Below, one piece after another: positions 1 to 6,844 of a stretch of 64,000 bases of DNA (position 1 is its first letter; each line of letters starts with the position of its first letter). The notes beneath the pieces are model-generated. The model was given only the letters and a program-made list of their open reading frames with translations, was not told the DNA's origin and ran no database searches. Made by a program: the position numbers and the translations under genes. Source of the DNA: Alcaligenaceae bacterium (GTDB taxonomy: Bacteria; Pseudomonadota; Gammaproteobacteria; Burkholderiales; Burkholderiaceae_B). Where the stretch lies: the NCBI GenBank assembly GCA_013416435.1, contig JACCEN010000006.1, positions 62,001 to 126,000 on the forward strand. Direction: 5' to 3'.

Positions 1-303
1 ATGACTATGCAGATGCACAATCCCCCGCACCCGGGCAGTATCCTGTAGGAGGATGTCCTGCCGGAGCTTGGCCTCACCGTTACGCAGGCCGCGGAGCAAC
101 TGGGCGTGTCGCGTGTCCAGTTCTCGCGCTTCATCAATGGCCGCTCAGGCGTGACGCCCGATCTGGCCATTCGTCTGTCCAAATGGATCCCGGCGCCTAC
201 CGCTATCATGTGGCTGCAGATGCAGGCCGACTATGATCTGTGGCAGGCCGAACATTCGGGGCGGAAGCTCGAGGTTAAGCCGGCGCATGCTGTGCCGGCA
301 TAG
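1..303 (+). pseudogene. HigA-like antitoxin (HTH/XRE), interrupted by in-frame stop
   Basis: Reading from the ATG at position 1 gives an N-terminus typical of HigA antitoxins (a PHPG-S-IL motif), then TAG at 46-48, then EDVLPELGLTVTQAA and a helix-turn-helix (about residues 25-60), ending at TAG 301-303. The frame is the same before and after the stop, so this is one gene with a nonsense codon. HigA-family proteins are about 90-110 aa, bind DNA and neutralise a HigB mRNA interferase, whose gene normally lies just upstream and would be outside the window. A GTG at 106 could start a 65-aa product, but it would lack part of the HTH. Probably non-functional unless read through. Confidence 0.7.
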
Positions 304-328
304 GCAAGCAAAAGAAAACCCGCTAGAT

Positions 329-355
329 AAAGGCCGCTTAATCAAGCGGCCTTTT
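329..355. terminator. Rho-independent terminator, probably bidirectional
   Basis: Perfect 11-bp inverted repeat AAAGGCCGCTT / AAGCGGCCTTT around a 4-nt loop. It is followed by T on the plus strand and preceded by A, so it can stop transcription from the antitoxin remnant and from the minus-strand small gene to the right. Confidence 0.8.
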
Positions 356-459
356 CCTTCTCTGTCTCTTACCGAGACTAAAACGTCAACTGGACCTGCA
401 AGGCCCCCTCCTTGAAGGGGCCTCAAGCCAGTCATGTGCGGTTAACTTGAACCGACTGA

Positions 460-609
460 CTACTTTCCTGGATTATGTTGTCCGGGCTTTTGCCCGGATT
501 GGCCTTGACCGGGCTTTTGCTGCCCGCTTTGCTGCTGACCAGACTTGTTCTGGTCTTGTTGTCCGGGAGCGTGTTGCTTCCCTGGTTGGTTGGGCTGGTT
601 TTGAGGCAT
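460..609 (-). CDS. 49-aa Q/G/P/K-rich small protein
   Basis: On the minus strand an ATG (607-609) is preceded at 7 nt by TAGGAG, a strong ribosome binding site, and opens a 49-codon frame ending in TAG. The product is almost only Gln, Gly, Pro, Lys, Ser and Asn, with repeats of the type GQ-KPGQ. It has no hydrophobic core or signal peptide and is predicted to be disordered and basic. Codon use follows a repetitive motif, so the DNA is internally repetitive. The overlapping plus-strand frame (447-680) looks like its shadow. Function unknown. Similar short QPG-rich proteins are annotated in Burkholderiales, to my recollection, but I cannot check this here. Confidence 0.6.
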   Translation of the reverse strand: MPQNQPNQPGKQHAPGQQDQNKSGQQQSGQQKPGQGQSGQKPGQHNPGK

Positions 610-767
610 GGTTGACTCCTAGCGTCCCATTATCCCGGGTTGCTCTAAGAGCTGCCGGCGGGGTATGGCAACACGCTTGAGCATACGGCGTGCCTGATGG
701 GGTAGGCGCGAAGGCCTGCTCTATCGGGCAGGGATAATCGTGAGTTTGCCGGAGCGGTGTGTCTCTC

Positions 768-1289
768 TTAGTCTGAACTCAGCATGCGGGCCTCGCCAGA
801 GCATAGCGTCAAACCGACGCTGAGACGGCCGTCTTCGCGTAAAAGCAGGTGACAGCAATCGGCTTCCACATCGACGGTGATCCGGCCATTATTGTCCTGG
901 CCGGCGCCAGAGGGCATCTGGAACACGATGTGTTCATGCCATGTCACTTTGACCGTCGCAGCGTCGGCGCCATGTGAAATGACATCCTTGATTTTTATAT
1001 CAAGCGAATAGTCGGCAATGCTATCTTTACCTGCCAGTGTGCCAAAGAGCCCGCCCAGTTGCAGTATGTCGTCCTTCTCCAGCGTCACGGCCACGCTGCC
1101 TGCATGGGCGCCGTCTTTCTGAATACGGATATCGGCCTGGAAGGCGGCCCCATCGGCTATATTGGTCTTCGTCCAATCTAACATTCGTTGCGGATCGTAG
1201 GCTCGCATCAAATCTTTAGCCTCTTCGCAGATCCCGTGTAAGTATCTACGGATGTCCTCTTTCGCCAAGCCCGGCGTTGCGCTGTCCAT
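768..1289 (-). CDS. Hypothetical protein, 173 aa
   Basis: The frame starts at an ATG preceded by AAGGAGG at good spacing. The product is acidic, soluble and without signal peptide or membrane segment. Residues about 1-35 are likely helical (DIRRYLHGICEEAKDLMRAY), and the rest alternates in a beta-like pattern. I do not recognise the family; an NTF2-like fold is possible but not shown by any motif. It stands alone between two decayed stretches. Confidence 0.75.
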   Translation of the reverse strand: MDSATPGLAKEDIRRYLHGICEEAKDLMRAYDPQRMLDWTKTNIADGAAFQADIRIQKDGAHAGSVAVTLEKDDILQLGGLFGTLAGKDSIADYSLDIKIKDVISHGADAATVKVTWHEHIVFQMPSGAGQDNNGRITVDVEADCCHLLLREDGRLSVGLTLCSGEARMLSSD

Positions 1290-1477
1290 GCCATCCTCCT
1301 TGAGTGCTTTGGCATAAAGCCATCGTTCATTCTAGGACGCTGATGAAGCCGCTTCCGCCACGCTTGGTTTCAGAAGCTTACTGAAGCCGACTGGATGGCA
1401 TCTATGACAGGCTCAATGAATTGAATCTACGGCTGGCGCTTGGCGCCTCAGAACCGGTGCCGGCACCAGCCTGTCGA

Positions 1478-1597
1478 TCACCCGGCACTATGCGACCGCA
1501 TTCTTTTTCCTTTCCAGAACGCCAGTACACCAATGACGATCACCACCCAGAAGATCGAGCCCTCGTTGGACCCCATCAGGCCTGCGAACAGCTCCAT
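1478..1597 (-). CDS. Possible 39-aa single-pass membrane peptide
   Basis: Minus-strand frame from ATG 1595-1597 to TGA 1478-1480. The product has a short polar N-terminus, one hydrophobic segment (about residues 14-28, rich in I, V, F and W), then a basic tail (WKGKRMR), the positive-inside layout of a small inner-membrane protein. An in-frame ATG at 1633 would add 12 residues. The ribosome binding site is weak for either start, so this remains tentative. Confidence 0.3.
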   Translation of the reverse strand: MELFAGLMGSNEGSIFWVVIVIGVLAFWKGKRMRSHSAG

Positions 1598-1788
1598 GGC
1601 TCCATGGCCGCAGTTGCCATCTATCGCGCCCATTGCACACTCAAGAGCGCTCCAAGTCTGCGCATGCTCGCCTCCGGGCAGGACTCACTTGCACAAGTCC
1701 AGCCAGTTGCGTGCCCATCACTGCGTCGAAGTTGGGCCAAGCTTTTCCGACCAGCATATCCGGAGCCATGGCTGCGCCTTCATTGCAT

Positions 1789-1890
1789 GGCGACTCTTTG
1801 GCCAGAGCCCCCCAAACCCGCGGATTCATTACAGTTCGATGAAGTAACCACGGCTTATCCCTAGAGTTATCCACATATTCAGTGGACAAC
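1789..1890 (-). repeat. Dispersed ~100-bp element, copy A, with DnaA-box motifs
   Basis: Shares extended ungapped similarity with 3690-3786. Both copies contain CATTACAG or TATTACAG, then GAAGTA-CCACGG, then TTATCCCT and a second TTATnCACA. In this copy TTATCCACA at 1867-1875 is a perfect DnaA box and TTATCCCTA at 1855-1863 is a near match. Read on the minus strand, both copies also give similar peptides (RDKPWLLHRTVMN versus RDNPWVLQETVIN), showing common ancestry over the whole element. Confidence 0.6.
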
Positions 1891-1940
1891 TGCAGATCCA
1901 TAAAGGCCGGCGCAGCAGTCTGCGATTTCGCCTGCAGGCA

Positions 1941-2060
1941 CTACACCTGGAAACTCTGCATGCCGGCTTCCAGTTGTGCCGATTCGTTGCGCAGTGAACT
2001 CGCCATGGCGGTGTTGTCGCGCACCGTGCGGCCGTTGTCTCGTCACGGATTTGCTCCACG
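1941..2060 (-). pseudogene. C-terminal fragment of a methyl-accepting chemotaxis protein
   Basis: The minus-strand frame ending at TAG 1941-1943 reads RDNTAMASSLRNESAQLEAG followed by MQSFQV. This resembles the final helix of MCP signalling domains (NTAM-E-S-A-L--EA-QL---V--F-V). The matching upstream helix (EQIRDETT) is in a neighbouring frame, so a one-base shift separates them. Nothing of the sensor or membrane part remains nearby. This is a decayed remnant. Confidence 0.4.
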
Positions 2061-2228
2061 TCCGAAGTTCTCGGCGATGAGCCTGCTGACGTCCCCTCCC
2101 ACGTGACTAAAAGTAGCCAAATTTTTTATTGGGTGATTTCAGTTGGCTGAACGGCGCCCATCTGTACAATTTCCTGAAGGAACTCGCCAAATATGGCGAC
2201 CCGTTTCTGAAAATTGAAAGGAGCGAAT

Positions 2229-2303
2229 ATGCGATCCATTCTTTTGTGGCTGCTGGGTGTTCCAATTCCGATCATTATCTTGCTGGCATTGTTTTGGCAT
2301 TGA
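2229..2303 (+). CDS. 24-aa hydrophobic membrane peptide
   Basis: ATG at 2229 follows GAAAGGAGCGAAT, a very good ribosome binding site at proper spacing, and a 24-codon frame ends in TGA. The peptide (MRSILLWLLGVPIPIIILLA and a short end FWH) is one transmembrane helix with a VPIP kink. Peptides of this pattern recur in proteobacteria as unnamed small membrane proteins. It lies 44 bases before a multi-pass membrane protein gene on the same strand, so the two may be cotranscribed. Confidence 0.6.
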   Translation: MRSILLWLLGVPIPIIILLALFWH

Positions 2304-2347
2304 GTTTCTGGCGTGTGAGTTGTGGCTAACCATTAAAAGGACATGTC

Positions 2348-3235
2348 ATGCAAAGAACCGAATCCGCTCCAGGGTATGTACAAAATCCGAGTGTCTTAAG
2401 CGAGTCCACGCGTTCGGCAGTGTCATGGGGGGCTGTCATAGCAGGCGCTGTCATAGGCGCTGCGTTGACGGCGACCTTGATCACAGGAGGTGCCGGCCTG
2501 GGCTTCCTGGCCGCGTCGCCATGGCGCAATGATGGTGCGTCGGGCACCACGATCGCAGTCGGAACCGTGGTCTGGCTGTTCGTGACCCAGATCGTGGCCT
2601 ACGGAATTGCCGGCTACGTGGCGGGTCGGTTAAGGACGAAATGGCCGGACGCAAGGCGTGATGAAGTCTATTTCAGAGACACGGCGCATGGCTTTCTCGT
2701 CTGGGCATTAAGCTCCGTAGTGGGCCTGGCTTTACTGGGTTCCACGGCGGCTTCCGTGGTTTCGGGTACGGCCAAAGCCGGTGCCTCCATGGCCGGAGCA
2801 GGAACGGCTGCGGTTGCCGTCGCGGCGGGGCAAGCGGGCGGCGGCGGCGACAATGGTTTCTCCATCGACTACTTTGCTGATGCGTTGCTGCGCCGTACAG
2901 ATCCCGATTTGACCGATAATCAATCCGATGTACGCGGGGAAGTCACCCGGATGCTTGGCAGGAGTCTTGCGCAAGGTGAATTGTCCGACGAAGATCAGGC
3001 ATATTTGGTCAAGCTCATTTCCCAGCGTGCGGGCGTCAGCGAATCGGAAGCGCAGGCACGACTGACGCAAGTCAGGAAGGCTGCAGACGAAGTGGAAGTA
3101 AAGGCGCGAGAAATAGCGGATGAGGCTCGCAAAGCGGCGGCTACCTTTTTCCTATGGGCCTTTGCCTCGCTTTTGCTGGGCGCATTCGTCGCGAGCTTTG
3201 CAGCCACGTTCGGTGGCAGGGCCAGGGATTTATAG
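2348..3235 (+). CDS. Multi-pass membrane protein of unknown function, 295 aa
   Basis: Start ATG is preceded by AAAAGGAC. Hydrophobic segments fall at about residues 28-55 (Gly/Ala-rich), 68-92, 113-155 and 262-285. Between the third and last segments lies a soluble part (about 170-260) with an acidic helix pair and a coiled-coil-like stretch (QVRKAADEVEVKAREIADEA). This layout resembles conserved YrzE/TIGR04086-like or unnamed proteobacterial membrane proteins, but I cannot assign a family. It follows the 24-aa membrane peptide. Confidence 0.8.
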   Translation: MQRTESAPGYVQNPSVLSESTRSAVSWGAVIAGAVIGAALTATLITGGAGLGFLAASPWRNDGASGTTIAVGTVVWLFVTQIVAYGIAGYVAGRLRTKWPDARRDEVYFRDTAHGFLVWALSSVVGLALLGSTAASVVSGTAKAGASMAGAGTAAVAVAAGQAGGGGDNGFSIDYFADALLRRTDPDLTDNQSDVRGEVTRMLGRSLAQGELSDEDQAYLVKLISQRAGVSESEAQARLTQVRKAADEVEVKAREIADEARKAAATFFLWAFASLLLGAFVASFAATFGGRARDL

Positions 3236-3287
3236 CTGCAAGACCCGATCCTCTTACGTTCGCAACCATTTACTCCAGGACATTGAT

Positions 3288-3638
3288 ATGCCGTTTGAAG
3301 GAAGCTGCCATTGCGCTGCGGTGAGATTCGAAGTCGATGCCCAGCCTCCGACGCAGGCCATCAGCTGCAATTGCTCGCACTGTAGGCGCAAGGGCTTTTT
3401 GTTGTCCTTTGTCCCTGCAGAGCAATTCACTTTGCTGCAAGGCGAGGACTCGCTCGTCTCGTACCGATTCAATACCCATCAGATCGAACACCGCTTTTGC
3501 CGGCACTGCGGTACGCAGCCTTTCGCGATGGGCACGAATCCCGATGGGTCGGCGGTGCGCGCGGTGAATCTACGCTGCGTGCCGTCGATCGATCTGGGCT
3601 CGCTGGAACTTCAGCATTTTGACGGCGCAAACGCATAA
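3288..3638 (+). CDS. GFA/CENP-V family zinc protein
   Basis: 116-aa protein of the GFA fold, named after glutathione-dependent formaldehyde-activating enzyme. Zinc-binding motifs are present: GSCHC near residue 5, CNCSHCRRKG near 32 and FCRHCG near 69. Most family members are not proven formaldehyde enzymes, so the reaction is unknown. The start at 3288 is chosen because the family begins with the GSCHCGAV motif within the first residues and AGGA precedes it. An upstream in-frame extension overlaps the previous gene and is unlikely. Single gene. Confidence 0.85.
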   Translation: MPFEGSCHCAAVRFEVDAQPPTQAISCNCSHCRRKGFLLSFVPAEQFTLLQGEDSLVSYRFNTHQIEHRFCRHCGTQPFAMGTNPDGSAVRAVNLRCVPSIDLGSLELQHFDGANA

Positions 3639-3689
3639 TAGAGCCGCAAAGACACTCATTGATACGAGAGCCTGAAAAGAGGGCGGATG

Positions 3690-3786
3690 ATTCTTTGACC
3701 ACTGAACCGCAGGTCCGCGTATTTATTACAGTTTCTTGAAGTACCCACGGGTTATCCCTCGGCTTATTCACATTTTGTGGGGATAA
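3690..3786 (-). repeat. Dispersed ~100-bp element, copy B, with DnaA-box-like motifs
   Basis: Second copy of the element at 1789-1890. It contains TTATCCCTC at 3752-3760, TTATTCACA at 3764-3772 and, on the other strand, TTATCCCCACA at 3776-3786. It sits just before a broken VOC gene. The copies differ at roughly one base in five. Confidence 0.6.
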
Positions 3787-3813
3787 GTTCTACGAGGAGC
3801 TTAGAACGTTCAT

Positions 3814-4100
3814 ATGTATGCCCATATTCAGATAGGAGCAAGAGACTGGCCACGCCTCATCGACTTCTATGACCGTGTACTGGAGCCGCTCGGCTTGCAC
3901 AGAATCAACAACCGGGAATCCGCCGGGCCGGCCGGCGTCATCTGGCGTGTGCCGGAAAGACGCTGGCCGTCGTTCGTGGTGGCGCCGCCGTTCAATGGCC
4001 TGCCTGCAAACCGGACTTCTATGCGGCCTATTGCCGCGACCCCGAAGGCAATAAGCTTGCCTTCGTCTGCGCGGTGCCAGACGAAGCTGTCGTTTCTTGA
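3814..4100 (+). pseudogene. VOC (glyoxalase/bleomycin-resistance fold) protein with internal deletion
   Basis: The N-terminal half reads as a typical VOC domain (MYAHIQIGARDWPRLIDFYD and on to PFNGLPA, 3814-4008). The family's C-terminal end (PDFYAAYCRDPEGNKLAFVC, stop TGA 4098-4100) follows directly but in another frame. Intact relatives have some 30-40 residues between these parts, including the second metal-binding segment. An internal deletion that also shifted the frame explains this. The product would not fold normally. Confidence 0.75.
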
Positions 4101-4219
4101 TGCTTCTTTTTCGCTTCTTGCAGAACAAAAACGCTTGTATTGTGTGATACCGTGTCTGTGCCGGCATCCCTGTGCACGATGGCAGCCTGCAGAGCGATTA
4201 CGGCCCAGAAGGAGCGATT

Positions 4220-5638
4220 ATGGATGCAGATGCATTGATGCTTGCCCGGATTCAGTTCGGATTCACGATTTCCTTCCATATCATTTTTCCGGCCATCACC
4301 ATCGGCTTGGCAAGCTATTTGTTTGTGCTCGAGGCATGCTGGCTCAAGACGGGCAAGTCCGTTTATCGTGACCTGTATGCCTACTGGCTCAAAATCTTCG
4401 CCGTCAACTTCGCCATGGGGGTGGTATCGGGCCTGGTCATGGCTTATCAGTTCGGCACGAACTGGAGCTATTTTTCCCAGTTTGCCGGCGGCATCACAGG
4501 ACCGCTGCTCGCCTATGAAGTATTGACGGCATTTTTTCTCGAGGCCGGCTTTCTGGGTGTCATGCTTTTTGGCCTGAAAAGAGTCGGTCCGGGCCTGCAT
4601 CTGTTTGCCACCTTCATGGTCGCCCTGGGCACGCTGATTTCGGCAACATGGATACTCGCGTCCAATAGCTGGATGCAGACGCCGGCGGGCTTCGAGATCA
4701 TCGATGGACGCGCCGTCCCGGTCGATTGGGTCGCCGTCATCCTCAATCCTTCTTTCCCATACCGGCTGGTCCACATGAGCATGGCGGCGTTTCTTGCGAC
4801 GGCGCTCATGGTCGCCGCGGCGGCAGGCTGGCATCTGCTCCGTGGCAATGATAACCGGGCGGTGCGCAAAATGATGTCCATGGCGATGTGGATGCTGTTG
4901 TTTGCGGCGCCCACGCAGTTGCTCATAGGCGACTTGCACGGACTCAATACGCTGCAGCATCAGCCGGCGAAACTCGCGGCCATTGAAGGCCATTGGGAAA
5001 ACGAGCCGGGCAGGGCGGTTCCCTTTACCTTGATAGGGTGGCCGGACATGCAGGAGGAAAAAAACCACTTCGCGCTGGAGATTCCGCATGTGGGAAGCCT
5101 GCTGCTTACTCACAGTTGGGATGGGCAATTTCCGGGCTTGAAGGAGTTCGCTCCGGAAGACCGTCCAAACGCCACCGTGGTGTTCTGGACTTTCCGGCTG
5201 ATGGTCGGATTGGGCTTGCTGATGATTGCGCTCGCTGCCTGGGGCGCGTGGGCGCGATGGCGCGGCCGCCTGTTTGCTTCCCGTGCGCTGTGGCGCTTTG
5301 CGTTATACATGGGGCCTTCAGGCCTGGTTGCCATACTGGCAGGCTGGGTGACCACGGAAGTTGGGCGGCAGCCATGGATTGTGTATGGCGTCATGCGCAC
5401 CGCCGACGGCGTGAGTCCGCACGGCGCGACCGAGCTCGCAGTCACCCTGGCACTGTTCATCGTCGTATATTTCGTCTTGTTCGGCGCGGGCACCGCCTAC
5501 GTTCTGCAGCTCATAGGCAGGGGGCCGGTGCCTCAGGTCGAGGACACGCCGGAAGGCGGGCCGGGCGAGCACCGCACGCCCAGCCGTCCGCTGTCCGCGG
5601 CCGACGATACTGCGGCTGCGCTACCGAAGCAGGGGTGA
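4220..5638 (+). CDS. cioA: Cytochrome bd-type quinol oxidase subunit I, CioA type
   Basis: 472-aa inner-membrane protein. Subunit I oxidises quinol and holds hemes b558, b595 and d, reducing O2 to water without pumping protons. The heme-ligand His lies near residue 20 (SFHIIFP), the axial His near 187 (RLVHMSM), and the family motif GWVTTEVGRQPW near 378. The periplasmic Q-loop is short, typical of the cyanide-insensitive CioA/CydA branch. Start 4220 is preceded by AAGGAGCG; an earlier ATG (4172) lacks one. The gene is followed after 4 bases by cioB and then a one-base-overlapping DUF2474 gene, forming one operon. Confidence 0.95.
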   Translation: MDADALMLARIQFGFTISFHIIFPAITIGLASYLFVLEACWLKTGKSVYRDLYAYWLKIFAVNFAMGVVSGLVMAYQFGTNWSYFSQFAGGITGPLLAYEVLTAFFLEAGFLGVMLFGLKRVGPGLHLFATFMVALGTLISATWILASNSWMQTPAGFEIIDGRAVPVDWVAVILNPSFPYRLVHMSMAAFLATALMVAAAAGWHLLRGNDNRAVRKMMSMAMWMLLFAAPTQLLIGDLHGLNTLQHQPAKLAAIEGHWENEPGRAVPFTLIGWPDMQEEKNHFALEIPHVGSLLLTHSWDGQFPGLKEFAPEDRPNATVVFWTFRLMVGLGLLMIALAAWGAWARWRGRLFASRALWRFALYMGPSGLVAILAGWVTTEVGRQPWIVYGVMRTADGVSPHGATELAVTLALFIVVYFVLFGAGTAYVLQLIGRGPVPQVEDTPEGGPGEHRTPSRPLSAADDTAAALPKQG

Positions 5639-5642
5639 CATC

Positions 5643-6650
5643 ATGGGTATCGACCTGGCCCTGTTGTGGGCAATCATCATTCTCTTTGGCGTCATGATGT
5701 ACGTGGTCATGGACGGCTTCGACCTGGGAATCGGCGTCCTGTATCTTTTCGTGCCGGACAAAGACGACCGCGATGTCATGATGAACACCGTGGCCCCCGT
5801 CTGGGACGGCAACGAGACCTGGCTGGTACTGGGCGGGGCGGGTCTGCTGGCCGCTTTTCCCTTGGCTTACGCCGTGATCCTCAGTGCCTTCATGCTGCCC
5901 TTGGTCTTCATGCTGCTTGGATTGATTTTTCGGGGTGTTGCCTTCGAATTCCGGTACAAGGCCAGCGCATCCCGCAGGCACTTCTGGGACAAGGCCTTCA
6001 TTGCCGGCTCGATCACCGCGACATTCTTCCAGGGAGTAACGCTGGGCGCCTACATCGACGGCATACCGATCGCAAACGGCGCCTACGCGGGCGGCCCCCT
6101 GGACTGGCTGCGTCCCTTTCCTGTGTTTACGGGACTCGGCCTGGTCATGGCTTATACCTTGCTGGGCTGCACGTGGCTCGTCTTCAAGACCGAGGGACTC
6201 TTGCAGCGACGCATGGTGCAATTGGCCCGCCCACTGACCTTGGGGCTGCTCGTCGTGATCATCGTGCTCAGCTTGTGGACCCCCATGGCGCATCCGCACA
6301 TTGCCGATCGCTGGTTCAGCATGCCGAACCTCTTGTGGTTCGCGCCGGTGCCGGTGCTGGTCGCCCTGACGGCGTACGCCTTGCTTCGTTCGTTGCGCGA
6401 CGATCCCCACGGTAGTCCTTTCGTGCTCACGCTCATCCTGGTTTTTCTTGGGTACAGCGGGCTGGGCATCAGCCTGTGGCCCTATGTGATTCCGCCGGAC
6501 GTCAGCATATGGGATGCATCGGGCCCACCGCAAAGCCAAGGCTTCACGCTGGTGGGCGCTTTGCTGATCATACCGATGATTCTCATGTACACGGCATGGT
6601 CTTACTATGTATTCCGCGGCAAGGTGAAATCGGGCGAGGGCTACCATTGA
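5643..6650 (+). CDS. cioB: Cytochrome bd-type quinol oxidase subunit II, CioB type
   Basis: 335-aa membrane protein with about eight hydrophobic segments and the CydB N-terminal signature (YVVMDGFDLGIGVL, residues about 20-33), then NTVAPVWDGNETWLV near 48-62. It forms the structural partner of CioA in the high-affinity terminal oxidase. It starts 4 bases after cioA behind AGGGGTGACATC and its TGA overlaps the ATG of the next gene. Confidence 0.95.
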   Translation: MGIDLALLWAIIILFGVMMYVVMDGFDLGIGVLYLFVPDKDDRDVMMNTVAPVWDGNETWLVLGGAGLLAAFPLAYAVILSAFMLPLVFMLLGLIFRGVAFEFRYKASASRRHFWDKAFIAGSITATFFQGVTLGAYIDGIPIANGAYAGGPLDWLRPFPVFTGLGLVMAYTLLGCTWLVFKTEGLLQRRMVQLARPLTLGLLVVIIVLSLWTPMAHPHIADRWFSMPNLLWFAPVPVLVALTAYALLRSLRDDPHGSPFVLTLILVFLGYSGLGISLWPYVIPPDVSIWDASGPPQSQGFTLVGALLIIPMILMYTAWSYYVFRGKVKSGEGYH

Positions 6651-6811
6651 TGCACAAGCCTACCAGGGCCTCTCGCGAAAAGAGCGGATGGCCGGCGCGG
6701 CTGGCATGGCTGCTTGCGATATGGGCGGCCAGCATCGCCGTCCTGGCGATCGTCGCCTACGTTTTGCGCGTCGTCATGGAGTCACTGGGAATGACCGCCG
6801 GATCTGCCTGA
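6650..6811 (+). CDS. DUF2474 small membrane subunit of the bd oxidase
   Basis: 53-aa protein with a basic N-terminus and one transmembrane helix (about residues 18-42). The ATG shares its first base with the cioB stop (TGATG), indicating translational coupling. Short single-pass proteins at this place (DUF2474, analogous to CydX/CydP) help assemble or stabilise the oxidase. The role here is inferred from size and position. Confidence 0.85.
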   Translation: MHKPTRASREKSGWPARLAWLLAIWAASIAVLAIVAYVLRVVMESLGMTAGSA

Positions 6812-6844
6812 ACGCTTGATGAATCTTACGCTTACCGTGCCCAC

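Larger units (their letters stand above)
1290..2228. other. Gene-poor decayed stretch
   Basis: About 940 bases without a convincing long gene. The plus-strand frames here (for example 1421-1864) have no family resemblance and overlap each other. The stretch holds a possible 39-aa membrane peptide on the minus strand (1478-1597), one copy of a dispersed element with DnaA-box-like motifs (about 1789-1890), and the remains of a chemotaxis receptor C-terminus on the minus strand (about 1941-2060). The last 160 bases before the 24-aa gene show nothing recognisable. Confidence 0.6.

Noticed and set aside
1421-1864. 147-codon plus-strand frame
   Set aside because: It has no ribosome site, shows low-complexity Pro/His/Arg composition, overlaps other equally long frames and crosses a dispersed repeat.
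1855-3786. Chromosome replication origin
   Set aside because: DnaA-box motifs occur in two small elements, but there is no dnaA, dnaN, rpmH or gyrB nearby and no AT-rich unwinding region.
4028-5128. Long minus-strand open frame opposite cioA
   Set aside because: It is antisense to a clear CioA gene, rich in Arg, His and Gln as expected of a GC-rich shadow, and has no family motif.
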